The notes: generated by a model not told the origin, from the letters alone. A stretch of DNA of 5,640 nucleotides from Chloroflexota bacterium (GCA_016200825.1 JACQEA010000117.1:1-5640), one strand, 5' to 3'; positions 1 to 5,455 are shown, counted from the stretch's first letter. Translations and numbers: made by a program.

Positions 1-234
1 ATGAGCGCGGTCAACGCGCGCGCGCGCGAAAATCCGCAATCCACCGCAAAATTTTTCGCGGCGCTGATTGATGGACTTGCCAAGCGCGAGGTTTCTTCGC
101 CAGCCAAAATCTTGGCGATGCTCACCGCGCTTCGTGACGCGCGCAAGCCCGCGCCAAAATCCAAACCTGAATCCAAAACTAAAACTAAATCTAAGCAACG
201 CCACGTCTTATCGCGGAAAGGAAAATCGCGATGA
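1..234 (+). CDS. Unknown 77-residue protein with Lys-rich tail, possibly partial at the 5' end
   Basis: I do not recognise this protein. The window begins exactly on an ATG, so this Met may be the true start or an internal residue of a longer gene; no upstream ribosome site can be inspected. Residues 16-47 look like one or two amphipathic helices (FFAALIDGLAKREV, then AKILAMLTALRDARK). From about residue 48 to the end the chain is low complexity, dominated by Lys, Ser and Thr, and strongly basic, which suits a disordered nucleic-acid-binding or surface-interacting tail. The stop TGA overlaps the ATG of the following lipoprotein gene in an ATGA, so the two are probably translationally coupled and in one operon. 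The base composition matches the neighbours, so it is likely a real coding end. Function is unknown. Confidence 0.55.
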   Translation: MSAVNARARENPQSTAKFFAALIDGLAKREVSSPAKILAMLTALRDARKPAPKSKPESKTKTKSKQRHVLSRKGKSR

Positions 235-1292
235 AATACGCGCGGATTATTTTTCTCGTTCTTTTGCTCGCGGCGTGTGATGCGCCCGCGACGAGTCCCA
301 CGCCGCCGCCCGATTCGAATGCGACGATTCAAGTTTTTTTCACCACGCCAAAATTTCCCGACAACAAAGCCAATCATCACGGCAGTTTGGACGATCAACT
401 CACCGCGTTCATCAACACCGCGCGCGTCAGTGTAGATATGGCGATCTATCAACTCGATTTGGAAAACGTGACGCAAGCCTTGCTCGCCGCGAAAAAACGC
501 GGCGCGACGGTGCGCGTGGTCACGGACATTGATATTCTGGAGGACAAGGATGAAAATCCTTCCTTCAAAGATTTGCAAAAAGCAAGCATCACCGTTGTCG
601 GCGGAAATCCGAACGCGATCATGCACGACAAATTTGTCGTCGTGGATAGCGCGGCGGTGTGGACGGGCTCGTGGAATTTTACCGACAACGACACGTATCG
701 CTACAACAACAACGGCATGATATTGCAATCGTCCGATCTGGCGCGCAACTATACGGTGACGTTCGAGAAAATGTTCAAGGACAAAAAGTTCGGACCGTCA
801 CGCAAGCCGGGCGGCACGACGCCGCGCGTCAACGTGGGCGGCATCGCGCTTGAAAATTATTTCGCGCCCGAAGACGGTGTCTCGGGAAAAATTATCGCAC
901 GTTTGACGCAAGCCGCGCGCACGATAGACTTTATGGCGTTTTCGTTCACCGACGACGAGATGGGCAAGACGGTGCGCGATCGCGCCAAAGCGGGCGTGAA
1001 GGTGCGCGGTGTGTTTGAGAATACCGGATCGGAAACGCAATTCAGCGAGTACGGCAACATGAAAAAAGCGGGCTTGGATGTTTGGCAAGATGGCAATCCG
1101 TACTTGATGCATCACAAAGTTTTCATCGTGGATGGAAAAACGGTGGTCCTCGGCTCATTTAATTTCTCGCAAAACGCCGAGACGAGCAACGACGAAAATT
1201 TGCTCATCATTGACGACGCGGCTATCGCGCAAAAATTTACGGAAGAGTTCGCGCGCGTGTACGAGCAAGCGAAAAATCCACCGAAGAAATGA
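231..1292 (+). CDS. Phospholipase D-like lipoprotein with two HKD motifs
   Basis: A 353-residue member of the PLD superfamily, whose enzymes cleave phosphodiester bonds in phospholipids or nucleic acids through a covalent phospho-His intermediate. The N-terminus is a lipoprotein signal: Lys and Arg, a hydrophobic stretch, then the lipobox LAAC with Cys16, so the enzyme should be lipid-anchored outside the cytoplasmic membrane. A Pro/Ser/Thr-rich linker follows to about residue 30. Two PLD repeats come next: HKD1 is H132-x-K134-x4-D139 followed by GSWNF, and HKD2 is H294-x-K296-x4-D301 followed by GSFNFS. Both catalytic halves are intact, so activity is expected. The start is supported by AGGA at 219-222 with an 8-nt spacer, and by ATGA coupling to the upstream gene. 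The substrate (lipid or DNA/RNA) cannot be told from sequence. The family assignment is firm. Confidence 0.93.
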   Translation: MKYARIIFLVLLLAACDAPATSPTPPPDSNATIQVFFTTPKFPDNKANHHGSLDDQLTAFINTARVSVDMAIYQLDLENVTQALLAAKKRGATVRVVTDIDILEDKDENPSFKDLQKASITVVGGNPNAIMHDKFVVVDSAAVWTGSWNFTDNDTYRYNNNGMILQSSDLARNYTVTFEKMFKDKKFGPSRKPGGTTPRVNVGGIALENYFAPEDGVSGKIIARLTQAARTIDFMAFSFTDDEMGKTVRDRAKAGVKVRGVFENTGSETQFSEYGNMKKAGLDVWQDGNPYLMHHKVFIVDGKTVVLGSFNFSQNAETSNDENLLIIDDAAIAQKFTEEFARVYEQAKNPPKK

Positions 1293-1321
1293 GTCGGCAA
1301 ATTCAATTTTTGCTGCGCTCG

Positions 1322-1356
1322 ATCCAATGATTGGCTTTGTAGAACTTTCATTGGAT
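1322..1356. promoter_or_regulatory. Inverted repeat, candidate autoregulatory operator of the toxin-antitoxin operon
   Basis: ATCCAATGA (1322-1330) and TCATTGGAT (1348-1356) are perfect 9-bp inverted copies separated by 17 bp. The left arm also forms a small palindrome of its own, CCAATgATTGG (1324-1334). The right arm ends at the first base of the predicted -35 element. Ribbon-helix-helix antitoxins commonly repress their own operons by binding such paired sites, so this is a plausible operator; that role is inference. A terminator for the PLD gene is less likely because no T-run follows the right arm. Confidence 0.5.
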
Positions 1357-1384
1357 TGACGCGCGAACCGAACCCGACTAAACT
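1356..1384 (+). promoter_or_regulatory. Sigma70-type promoter of the toxin-antitoxin operon
   Basis: TTGACG (1356-1361) matches the -35 consensus at 5 of 6 positions. It is followed by a 17-bp spacer and TAAACT (1379-1384), which matches the -10 consensus at 4 of 6. Transcription would begin near 1391, leaving a leader of about 29 nt with GGAG at 1407-1410 before the GTG start of the toxin. The -35 abuts the inverted repeat, as expected for a repressible promoter. Confidence 0.55.
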
Positions 1385-1419
1385 CAAGATCGCGATATTG
1401 TGCGTCGGAGCACATTTTT

Positions 1420-1698
1420 GTGGACATTCTCGACGTTGTGATTCTCGATGAAGAGAAACTGGAACGGAAACATGGCATCAAGCCACGCGAGATTTTCGAA
1501 CTACTTGATAGCGACCCCAAGATTTTCTTTGACGAAAAGGGGAATATTCCAGGCGAAGATGTATATGCGGCTATGGGACAGACGTATGGCGGCAGGTATT
1601 TGATCGTTTTCTTTATCTACAAGAAGAACAAAGTCGCATTGATCACTTCCGCGCGCGATATGATCTCGAAGGAGCGCAAAAGATATGGCAAAAAATAA
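1420..1698 (+). CDS. BrnT-family (DUF497) ribonuclease toxin
   Basis: A 92-residue protein with the family layout of BrnT toxins, small RelE-like ribonucleases that stop translation by cutting RNA. The recognisable parts, in order, are EEKLERKHGI near residues 11-20, a region around PKIFFDE, GGRYLIVFFIYKKNKVALITSAR in the second half (given here as a landmark: the GGR, then the ITSAR), and a basic C-terminus ending in ERKRYGKK. Length and order agree with the family. The GTG start is chosen because GGAG lies 9 nt upstream and the promoter is placed suitably. The gene overlaps the antitoxin gene by 14 nt, the usual toxin-first order for brnT/brnA-type modules. The family call is from remembered consensus; the exact catalytic residues cannot be proven here. 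Confidence 0.85.
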   Translation: MDILDVVILDEEKLERKHGIKPREIFELLDSDPKIFFDEKGNIPGEDVYAAMGQTYGGRYLIVFFIYKKNKVALITSARDMISKERKRYGKK

Positions 1699-1954
1699 AA
1701 GCAAACGCGATTCACTTCCTGAACATTTCAAATCGCTCGCAGAATTCATTGAATTCTGGGATAATCATGCCATCACCGAATATCCAAAAGTTTGGCGCGC
1801 AACAGATTTGAAAGTCAATCTCCTCAAGCGCGCGTATTCAGTTCCTTTGGACGCGCGCTTGGCAAAAAAACTTGAATCAATCGCGCGGACCAAGAAAACA
1901 ACGGTGCGGCGATTGGTGAGTCGGTGGCTAGAAGAAAAACTACGCGCGGCGTGA
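1685..1954 (+). CDS. CopG/BrnA-type antitoxin with C-terminal ribbon-helix-helix
   Basis: An 89-residue antitoxin partner of the preceding toxin. The N-terminal half (residues about 10-45: LPEHFKSLAEFIEFWDNH, then a segment with YPKVW) resembles the toxin-wrapping segment of CopG-type antitoxins (F-x-S-x-x-E-x-x-x-F-W-D). The C-terminal half (about 52-87) has a beta strand, SVPLD, followed by two helices, LAKKLESIARTKK and VRRLVSRWLEEKL, which is a ribbon-helix-helix DNA-binding fold. It should neutralise the toxin and, with it, repress the operon. ATG at 1685 is supported by AAGGAG (1669-1674) with a 10-nt spacer inside the toxin gene. Translation is coupled by the 14-nt overlap. Confidence 0.82.
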   Translation: MAKNKSKRDSLPEHFKSLAEFIEFWDNHAITEYPKVWRATDLKVNLLKRAYSVPLDARLAKKLESIARTKKTTVRRLVSRWLEEKLRAA

Positions 1955-1965
1955 GGTAGGAGCGC

Positions 1966-2718
1966 GTGTCAAACGAATCCTTCATCGAGGAACTCTGGAG
2001 CATTGCGCACGAATTGCCGATGGTCGAGCATCCGTGGTTCAAAGGCATCATCGAGCATCGCTGGACGCGCGAGCAAATTATTGTGGGCGAGATGCAACAT
2101 TATTTGCGCGTGCGCACGAACCCGATTTTTTTCGGTTACATTCTCGTCAACGCGGTCAACGAAAAAAATCACGCGTTGATGGATGTAGTGATGGAAAATT
2201 TTATGGAAGAGATGGCGCAACCGGTGAGTCACGTGGACGTGATGCGCCAATTTTTGGAAGAGGTTGGCATTACGCGCGAGCAAGCCGATAACGTCGAACC
2301 CGCGCCGGGAACGATGGCGGCGATTGAAATGATTATCGGCGGATGTCAACGCCGATCCGCGCTGGAAGGTATCGCGCTGTTGAGTTTTGTCGAAGCGATG
2401 CACGGCGGCGCGCAAGGAGTCGCGGCAAAAGTTTATCGCGAGTTAACGGGGCATTACCAATTTTCGCCGCGCGCTGCGGCGACGTATCATTTGCACGCCG
2501 AACAAGATGAGGGACACGGTGATCGGCAAATCGAGGCGTTGCGCGAATTTGCGACGACAGATGAGTTGCGCGATAAAGTGCGGCGCGCGGTGAAACTTGG
2601 ATTGAACGCGTTCAATTTAGAATGGGATGGTCACGTGCAAGCGATGACGGGAAAGCGCGAATATTGGGGCGGACGCGCGGCGGTGAAATTGCAAACGCCG
2701 CAGTTCAAGATAAAGTGA
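1966..2718 (+). CDS. Heme-oxygenase-like diiron oxidase (TenA/PqqC-fold, CADD-like)
   Basis: A 250-residue all-helical protein of the TenA/PqqC/heme-oxygenase fold, annotated in databases as an iron-containing redox enzyme. Candidate diiron ligands are all visible: E82-x6-H89 (MEEMAQPVSH), E143 (SFVEAMH) and H177-x3-D181-x2-H184 (HAEQDEGH). This is the same pattern as Chlamydia CADD (E81, H88, E142, H174, D178, H181), an O2-activating oxidase making p-aminobenzoate from its own tyrosine. In my from-memory alignment the sacrificed CADD Tyr27 corresponds to Phe25 (EHPWFK), so a different substrate is likely. K155 may correspond to CADD Lys152, though gaps make that unsure. PqqC or thiaminase activity is unlikely given the metal set. 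GTG 1966 is chosen: GAGG (1953-1956), overlapping the antitoxin stop, is 9 nt upstream. The gene begins 11 nt after the antitoxin and is probably cotranscribed. Confidence 0.85.
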   Translation: MSNESFIEELWSIAHELPMVEHPWFKGIIEHRWTREQIIVGEMQHYLRVRTNPIFFGYILVNAVNEKNHALMDVVMENFMEEMAQPVSHVDVMRQFLEEVGITREQADNVEPAPGTMAAIEMIIGGCQRRSALEGIALLSFVEAMHGGAQGVAAKVYRELTGHYQFSPRAAATYHLHAEQDEGHGDRQIEALREFATTDELRDKVRRAVKLGLNAFNLEWDGHVQAMTGKREYWGGRAAVKLQTPQFKIK

Positions 2719-2734
2719 CGCGTGACAAGGCACC

Positions 2735-2834
2735 CGTCATTGCGAGGACGTTGAGCATAGCGAAGCGGACGAAGCAATCTCCATTTTGCAATTTGGAGAT
2801 TGCTTCGGCACAGAGAGCGTGCCTCGCAATGACG
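2735..2834. repeat. 100-bp nested palindromic intergenic repeat (REP/MITE-like)
   Basis: Outer arms CGTCATTGCGAGG (2735-2747) and CCTCGCAATGACG (2822-2834) are perfect 13-bp inverted copies. Inner arms CGAAGCAATCTCCA (2770-2783) and TGGAGATTGCTTCG (2794-2807) are perfect 14-bp inverted copies around a 10-nt loop. The RNA from either strand would fold into a long two-stem hairpin. Sequences with this GTCATTGCGAG...GAAGCAATCTC core are, to my knowledge, dispersed in many bacterial genomes as non-coding palindromic elements. It lies between the convergent ends of the oxidase gene and the minus-strand pair, 8 bp from the latter, a typical spot for such repeats, and may serve as a bidirectional transcription end or mRNA stabiliser. 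No T-run of an ordinary terminator follows either arm. Confidence 0.88.
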
Positions 2835-2842
2835 ACGCGTGT

Positions 2843-3064
2843 TCACATTTCCCATTCTTGCGGAAAAATTTTTCGCCACGCTTTGTATTCTTTCTCGCCA
2901 GAAAATTCCCCGCGCAATTTCAACAGCGCGTTTTGCAACTCCGCGTCCGTTAAATCCAAAACATTCGAGACCATACCCGTGGTCTCATCGAAGCTCGCGC
3001 CTCAGTTGTTGTATCAGCCGCGCATGCGTTTCATCATATAACGTTGCTCGTCGCGGATGGGCAT
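2843..3064 (-). pseudogene. Small unknown gene broken by two in-frame TGA codons
   Basis: On the minus strand an ATG at 3064 stands 7 nt after a GGGAG ribosome site (3072-3076) and 3 nt after the stop of the upstream gene, so it is placed like a second operon gene. It encodes MPIRDEQRYMMKRMRG, then TGA (3014-3016), three codons, TGA (3002-3004), and then in the same frame GASFDETTGM and 42 more residues ending EYKAWRKIFPQEWEM with stop TGA at 2843-2845. Between the stops another frame reads LIQQLRREL, so a pair of compensating single-base indels would restore about 73 continuous residues. The alternative is an intact 43-residue ORF from ATG 2974, but that start has no good ribosome site. Codon style fits the neighbours. 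Family unknown; the C-terminal part (LTDAELQNALLKLRGEF) looks helical. Confidence 0.5.
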
Positions 3065-3067
3065 CGC

Positions 3068-3466
3068 TTATCTCCCTTCGGTTTTTTGTACCGTAATTAG
3101 TTCCGTCGTCGCGCGCGGCGCGCGATTTTGTTCGATGTGCACGCGCACGCGCGCGAAAATTTTCCACGCCGCGCCGCGATAATTTACGCGCATAATCAAA
3201 AACGCGTTTTCGATTTCCGTCGCGCGTGGCGCGGCAAACTCCACGACAAAACCAATTTGGGTGCGCGCCCGCGGCGCAATTTCCAAATTTCCAAACTGTT
3301 TTTCAGGCGCGCGGAATTGACTGTGCGGCAACCACGCCGAGTGAATGGTCAGTGGCGCGTCGCCGCGATTTTCGATTTTCCACGCGACCTGCCAATGTTT
3401 TGCATCGACGCGCGCGCTGGAAAAAATTTGCGCGATCGCTACGCTAGGCGCGAGCGAGTCTGACAT
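3068..3466 (-). CDS. Hypothetical beta-rich protein, 132 residues
   Basis: I do not recognise a named family. The chain alternates short hydrophobic strands with turns (VAIAQIFSS, HWQVAWKIENRGDAPLTI, GNLEIAPRARTQIGFVVEF, ENAFLIMRVNYRGAAWKIF, ARVRVHI). The motif W-K-I-E-N-R-G-D-A-P-L-T-I is typical of immunoglobulin-like or CARDB-like beta-sandwich domains. No signal peptide or membrane segment is visible, so it is predicted cytosolic. A short linker with basic residues ends the protein. The ATG at 3466 lies about 12 nt after the expected transcription start of the promoter at 3485-3513, with a weak GAG upstream. A small broken gene follows 3 nt after its stop, suggesting an operon. Long open frames on the opposite strand here are shadows, since the minus frame has the start, promoter and protein-like pattern. 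Confidence 0.65.
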   Translation of the reverse strand: MSDSLAPSVAIAQIFSSARVDAKHWQVAWKIENRGDAPLTIHSAWLPHSQFRAPEKQFGNLEIAPRARTQIGFVVEFAAPRATEIENAFLIMRVNYRGAAWKIFARVRVHIEQNRAPRATTELITVQKTEGR

Positions 3467-3484
3467 TTTTTCTCAACCGTCGCG

Positions 3485-3513
3485 ATTGTAAGTCCGAATG
3501 CAGACGCGGTCAA
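3485..3513 (-). promoter_or_regulatory. Sigma70-type promoter of the minus-strand pair
   Basis: Read on the minus strand: TTGACC (3513-3508, 5 of 6), a 17-bp spacer, and TACAAT (3490-3485, 5 of 6). Transcription should start near 3478, giving a 5' leader of about 12 nt to the ATG at 3466. This is the strongest consensus match in the window. Confidence 0.65.
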
Positions 3514-3520
3514 GCGCAAT

Positions 3521-3549
3521 TTGAGTGGTTGCCCGCGTTATGCTACAAT
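3521..3549 (+). promoter_or_regulatory. Extended -10 promoter of the GH5-like gene
   Basis: TTGAGT (3521-3526, 4 of 6), a 17-bp spacer, and TACAAT (3544-3549, 5 of 6), with TGC directly before the -10, giving the extended TGn form. The expected start of transcription is about 3556-3557, only 3-4 nt before ATG 3560, so the mRNA would be nearly leaderless. Its -35 box lies 7 bp from the -35 of the divergent minus-strand promoter. Confidence 0.6.
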
Positions 3550-3559
3550 GCGCGCCATT

Positions 3560-4651
3560 ATGATTCTGTCGCGCCGAAAATTTTTGCAACTCTCCGCGTC
3601 GCTTTTCAGCGGCGCGATTTTTTCTCCGCTTGCGAATTTCCAACTTCCGACCTTTCTCGTCCAACCGCAAACCGATTTCATCACCGTCCGCGGCGACCAA
3701 TTCTATTTCGGCGATCAGCGTTTTCCAATTCGTGGATTCAATTATTATCCCCAACTTCACCCGTGGAAAACTTTCAACATTGGCGAATGGGAATCGGCGG
3801 TCACCGAACGTGAATTGAAACTCGGCGCGGGCTTGGGCGCGAATGTCGTCCGCATTTTTGTTGATTTCAATTACTCGCTCGATAACGCGCGCGCCCAAGA
3901 ACCCATCGTCAATTATTTTTCTCCAATGACTCAGTACGTCGAAAACTTGCGCGAGTGCGTTGAGATTGCGGGACGAATGAATCTCAAAGTGATCCTCACG
4001 TTGCTCGATAGTTTGGATTTCGCGATGTATCTGCCGCAAAATGTGTGGATGGTGGAAGAGTATCTCAAGATTCTCGCGCCGCCGTTCGCGAATGATCCGC
4101 GTATTTTATGCTGGGATTTGCAAAACGAACCCGACCGCGCGATTCGCACGGTCGGCAACAATATTGTGATTCCATTTTTTCGCCGCGTGTCCGCGCTCGT
4201 GCGCTCACTCGCGCCGAATCATTTGCAAACGATTGGAATGATTGATCGTTTGCCCGCGCGTTATTTTTCGGATTTCAACGCGTGGATTGATTTTTTTTGC
4301 TTTCATTATTACGACCAAGCCGAAAACTTGAACGCGCTCGTACAATTCTATAGAGCGCAAACCACAAAGCCGCTGATGCTGGAAGAGTTTGGACTCGCAA
4401 CGGGCGGACCAGGTCCCGATGGCGCGTACACGGAACAAGATCAGGCGAATCATTATCAAACCGTTTTGAAAACGCTCGACGACAACAAAATGTGCGGCTC
4501 GGTTTTTTGGGCGCTCACCGATTTTCCGATCGGTCTTGCGGGCAATCCGCCGATTCAAGAAGACTCGCCTGAAAATCATTACGGAATTTTTCGCTTGGAT
4601 TATTCGGAGAAACCCGCGGGGCGTGTGATTAGAAATTTCTGGAAAAAGTAG
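3560..4651 (+). CDS. Tat-exported GH5-like glycoside hydrolase
   Basis: With the start at ATG 3560 the protein has 363 residues. It opens with a twin-arginine signal, SRRKFLQ (residues 4-10), followed by a hydrophobic stretch, so export of the folded enzyme is predicted. The mature part is a (beta/alpha)8 glycosidase with GH5/clan GH-A landmarks: RGFNYYP (58-64), R98 in VVRIFVDF, WDLQNEPD with acid/base E190, FHYYD (248-252), LEEFG with nucleophile E276, and W317 in VFWALTDF. Such enzymes hydrolyse beta-1,4-glucans or mannans; the substrate is not decided here. ATG 3560 is preferred over TTG 3521 and ATG 3548, because both lie within the promoter and 3560 puts the Tat motif at the usual place. 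No Shine-Dalgarno is visible, in keeping with a leaderless mRNA. It stops at TAG within a duplicated sequence. Confidence 0.88.
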   Translation: MILSRRKFLQLSASLFSGAIFSPLANFQLPTFLVQPQTDFITVRGDQFYFGDQRFPIRGFNYYPQLHPWKTFNIGEWESAVTERELKLGAGLGANVVRIFVDFNYSLDNARAQEPIVNYFSPMTQYVENLRECVEIAGRMNLKVILTLLDSLDFAMYLPQNVWMVEEYLKILAPPFANDPRILCWDLQNEPDRAIRTVGNNIVIPFFRRVSALVRSLAPNHLQTIGMIDRLPARYFSDFNAWIDFFCFHYYDQAENLNALVQFYRAQTTKPLMLEEFGLATGGPGPDGAYTEQDQANHYQTVLKTLDDNKMCGSVFWALTDFPIGLAGNPPIQEDSPENHYGIFRLDYSEKPAGRVIRNFWKK

Positions 4652-4748
4652 TTTGCCACAGAATCACACAGAAACACACAGAAATAAATAATTTGGAAGA
4701 GACACACGGAAAAAGTAGTTTGCCACAGAATTACACAGAAACACAGAA
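4641..4748 (+). repeat. Two direct copies, 67-bp period, of a CACAGAA-type repeat
   Basis: Positions 4641-4664 and 4708-4731 are identical over 24 bases (GGAAAAAGTAGTTTGCC..., then ACAGAAT). Similarity continues after one mismatch through ACACAGAAACACA(CA)GAA to 4683 and 4748. The first copy includes the last codons and stop TAG of the hydrolase gene, so a short tandem duplication appears to have copied the gene's end. The GCCACAGAATCACACAGAAA core (4655-4674) recurs exactly at 5393-5412. Confidence 0.8.
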
Positions 4749-4859
4749 TGGCAAATAAAATCTATAGATGAAACAAAAGTTAAACTATTATTTTGTGATG
4801 AATTCTCGGCGAACGTTGCATTCTCTGCGGTGAATAGTGCGTGGCATTAATGAATAAAA
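4749..4859. other. AT-rich intergenic spacer without a recognised gene
   Basis: A 111-bp stretch holding ATCTATAGAT (4760-4769, a 10-bp palindrome) and two related segments, GAATTCTCGGCGAA near 4799 and GCATTCTCTGCGGTGAA near 4819. These look like degenerate copies of one motif and resemble non-coding repeat tracts I recall from other bacterial intergenic regions. No convincing promoter, tRNA or ORF is visible. Confidence 0.4.
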
Positions 4860-5391
4860 TTGGCTGAAGAAAATAATAATCTCCAATTGCTGCTGCTCCG
4901 TCACGGCGAATCTCATTACAATCTTGACGGTTCGGGCGGATTCGATTCAGCGTTGACGAAGGTTGGTATTGACCAAGCGCGCCGCGTCGCGCCGTATCTC
5001 GCGCGCAATTTTCAAATTGCCGCGCTCTATTCATCCACTTCGCGATGATTTGCGCGAAGCAGACTTTGATGTTGGAACGGCGATGCCGCGTTTCGATTTG
5101 CCTGCGGACGCGTTGAGCGCGGCAAACATCGCGCCCGAAACGCGCGGCGCAGACTATTTGCAATTTCAAACGCGCGTCGTCGCCGCGTTCCGCGCGATTG
5201 TGCGCGCGCATCGCGAGGGAACGATTCTGGTCGTCACGCACGGCGGCGTGATCGCCACCTTATTGCGCAGTATTTTTTCGGGCCACCAAGTTTCGATGTA
5301 CTCGGACAATACCGCGCTGACAATGTTGCAATGGCGCAACGCGCGTTGGTATTTGGAATTTTCCAATCGCCGCGAGCATCTTGTGAAATAA
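4860..5391 (+). pseudogene. Histidine phosphatase (phosphoglycerate mutase-like), internal deletion and frameshift
   Basis: The first part (TTG 4860 to TGA 5046-5048) has the histidine phosphatase signature LLLRHGES with nucleophile H15, then LTKVGIDQARRVAPYLA and LYSSTSR, where R62 is at the place of the second catalytic Arg. In the family this is followed by an RAxxTA helix, which is absent. Immediately at the junction (about 5040-5046) the +1 frame continues with DDLREADFDVG, the L-x-E region, and then VVTHGGVI with the second catalytic His (5239-5241) and a C-terminal strand to TAA 5389-5391. The two parts total about 177 residues versus about 200 in the family, so about 20 codons are lost, with a length of 3n+2 that breaks the frame. 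Start TTG has no clear ribosome site. A functional enzyme is unlikely. Confidence 0.78.
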
Positions 5392-5392
5392 A

Positions 5393-5455
5393 GCCACAGA
5401 ATCACACAGAAATTCACAGAAAAAAGTTCAGTGTGATTCTGTGTGTTTCTGTGGC
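5393..5455. repeat. Long imperfect hairpin from the CACAGAA-type repeat
   Basis: The left arm 5393-5411 and right arm 5437-5455 pair at 18 of 19 positions, and inner bases pair further (C-A-C with G-T-G at 5415-5417/5431-5433, G-A-A with T-T-C at 5419-5421/5427-5429) around an AAAAG loop. The left arm matches the repeats downstream of the hydrolase gene, and the right arm is another copy in reverse orientation. The hairpin starts 1 nt after the pseudogene stop and ends 8 nt before the transporter ATG. No T-run follows on the + strand, so it is not a standard terminator, though it may affect readthrough. Confidence 0.8.

Noticed and set aside
798..1115. 105-residue open frame on the minus strand
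   Set aside because: It is antisense to the PLD gene between the two HKD motifs, and the protein-like signal is on the plus strand.
1322..1356. Rho-independent terminator of the PLD gene
   Set aside because: The arms are AT-rich, the loop is 17 nt, and no T-run follows; location at the -35 suits an operator better.
1966..2718. TenA thiaminase or PqqC assignment for the oxidase gene
   Set aside because: The HxxxDxxH and E-x6-H diiron set agrees with HDO enzymes rather than with the metal-free TenA or PqqC active sites.
2631..2879. 82-residue minus-strand ORF with ARRHCEARS-like sequence
   Set aside because: It is generated by the palindromic repeat, overlaps the oxidase gene end, and is a known type of false ORF over such elements.
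2843..3064. TGA recoding to an amino acid
   Set aside because: TGA is used as the ordinary stop of at least four other genes in this window (234, 1292, 1954, 2718), so recoding is not supported.
3521..3559. TTG 3521 or ATG 3548 as the start of the hydrolase
   Set aside because: The TTG is the -35 box and ATG 3548 overlaps the -10 of the best promoter; ATG 3560 places the Tat motif at residue 4 and fits a leaderless mRNA.
3473..4039. 188-residue open frame on the minus strand
   Set aside because: It lies over the hydrolase gene and promoter region and shows no family motif; the plus frame carries Tat and GH5 landmarks.
4641..5455. CRISPR array
   Set aside because: The repeats are low-complexity CACAGAA tracts, only two are tandem, the spacer includes no unique 30-nt unit series, and no cas gene is present.
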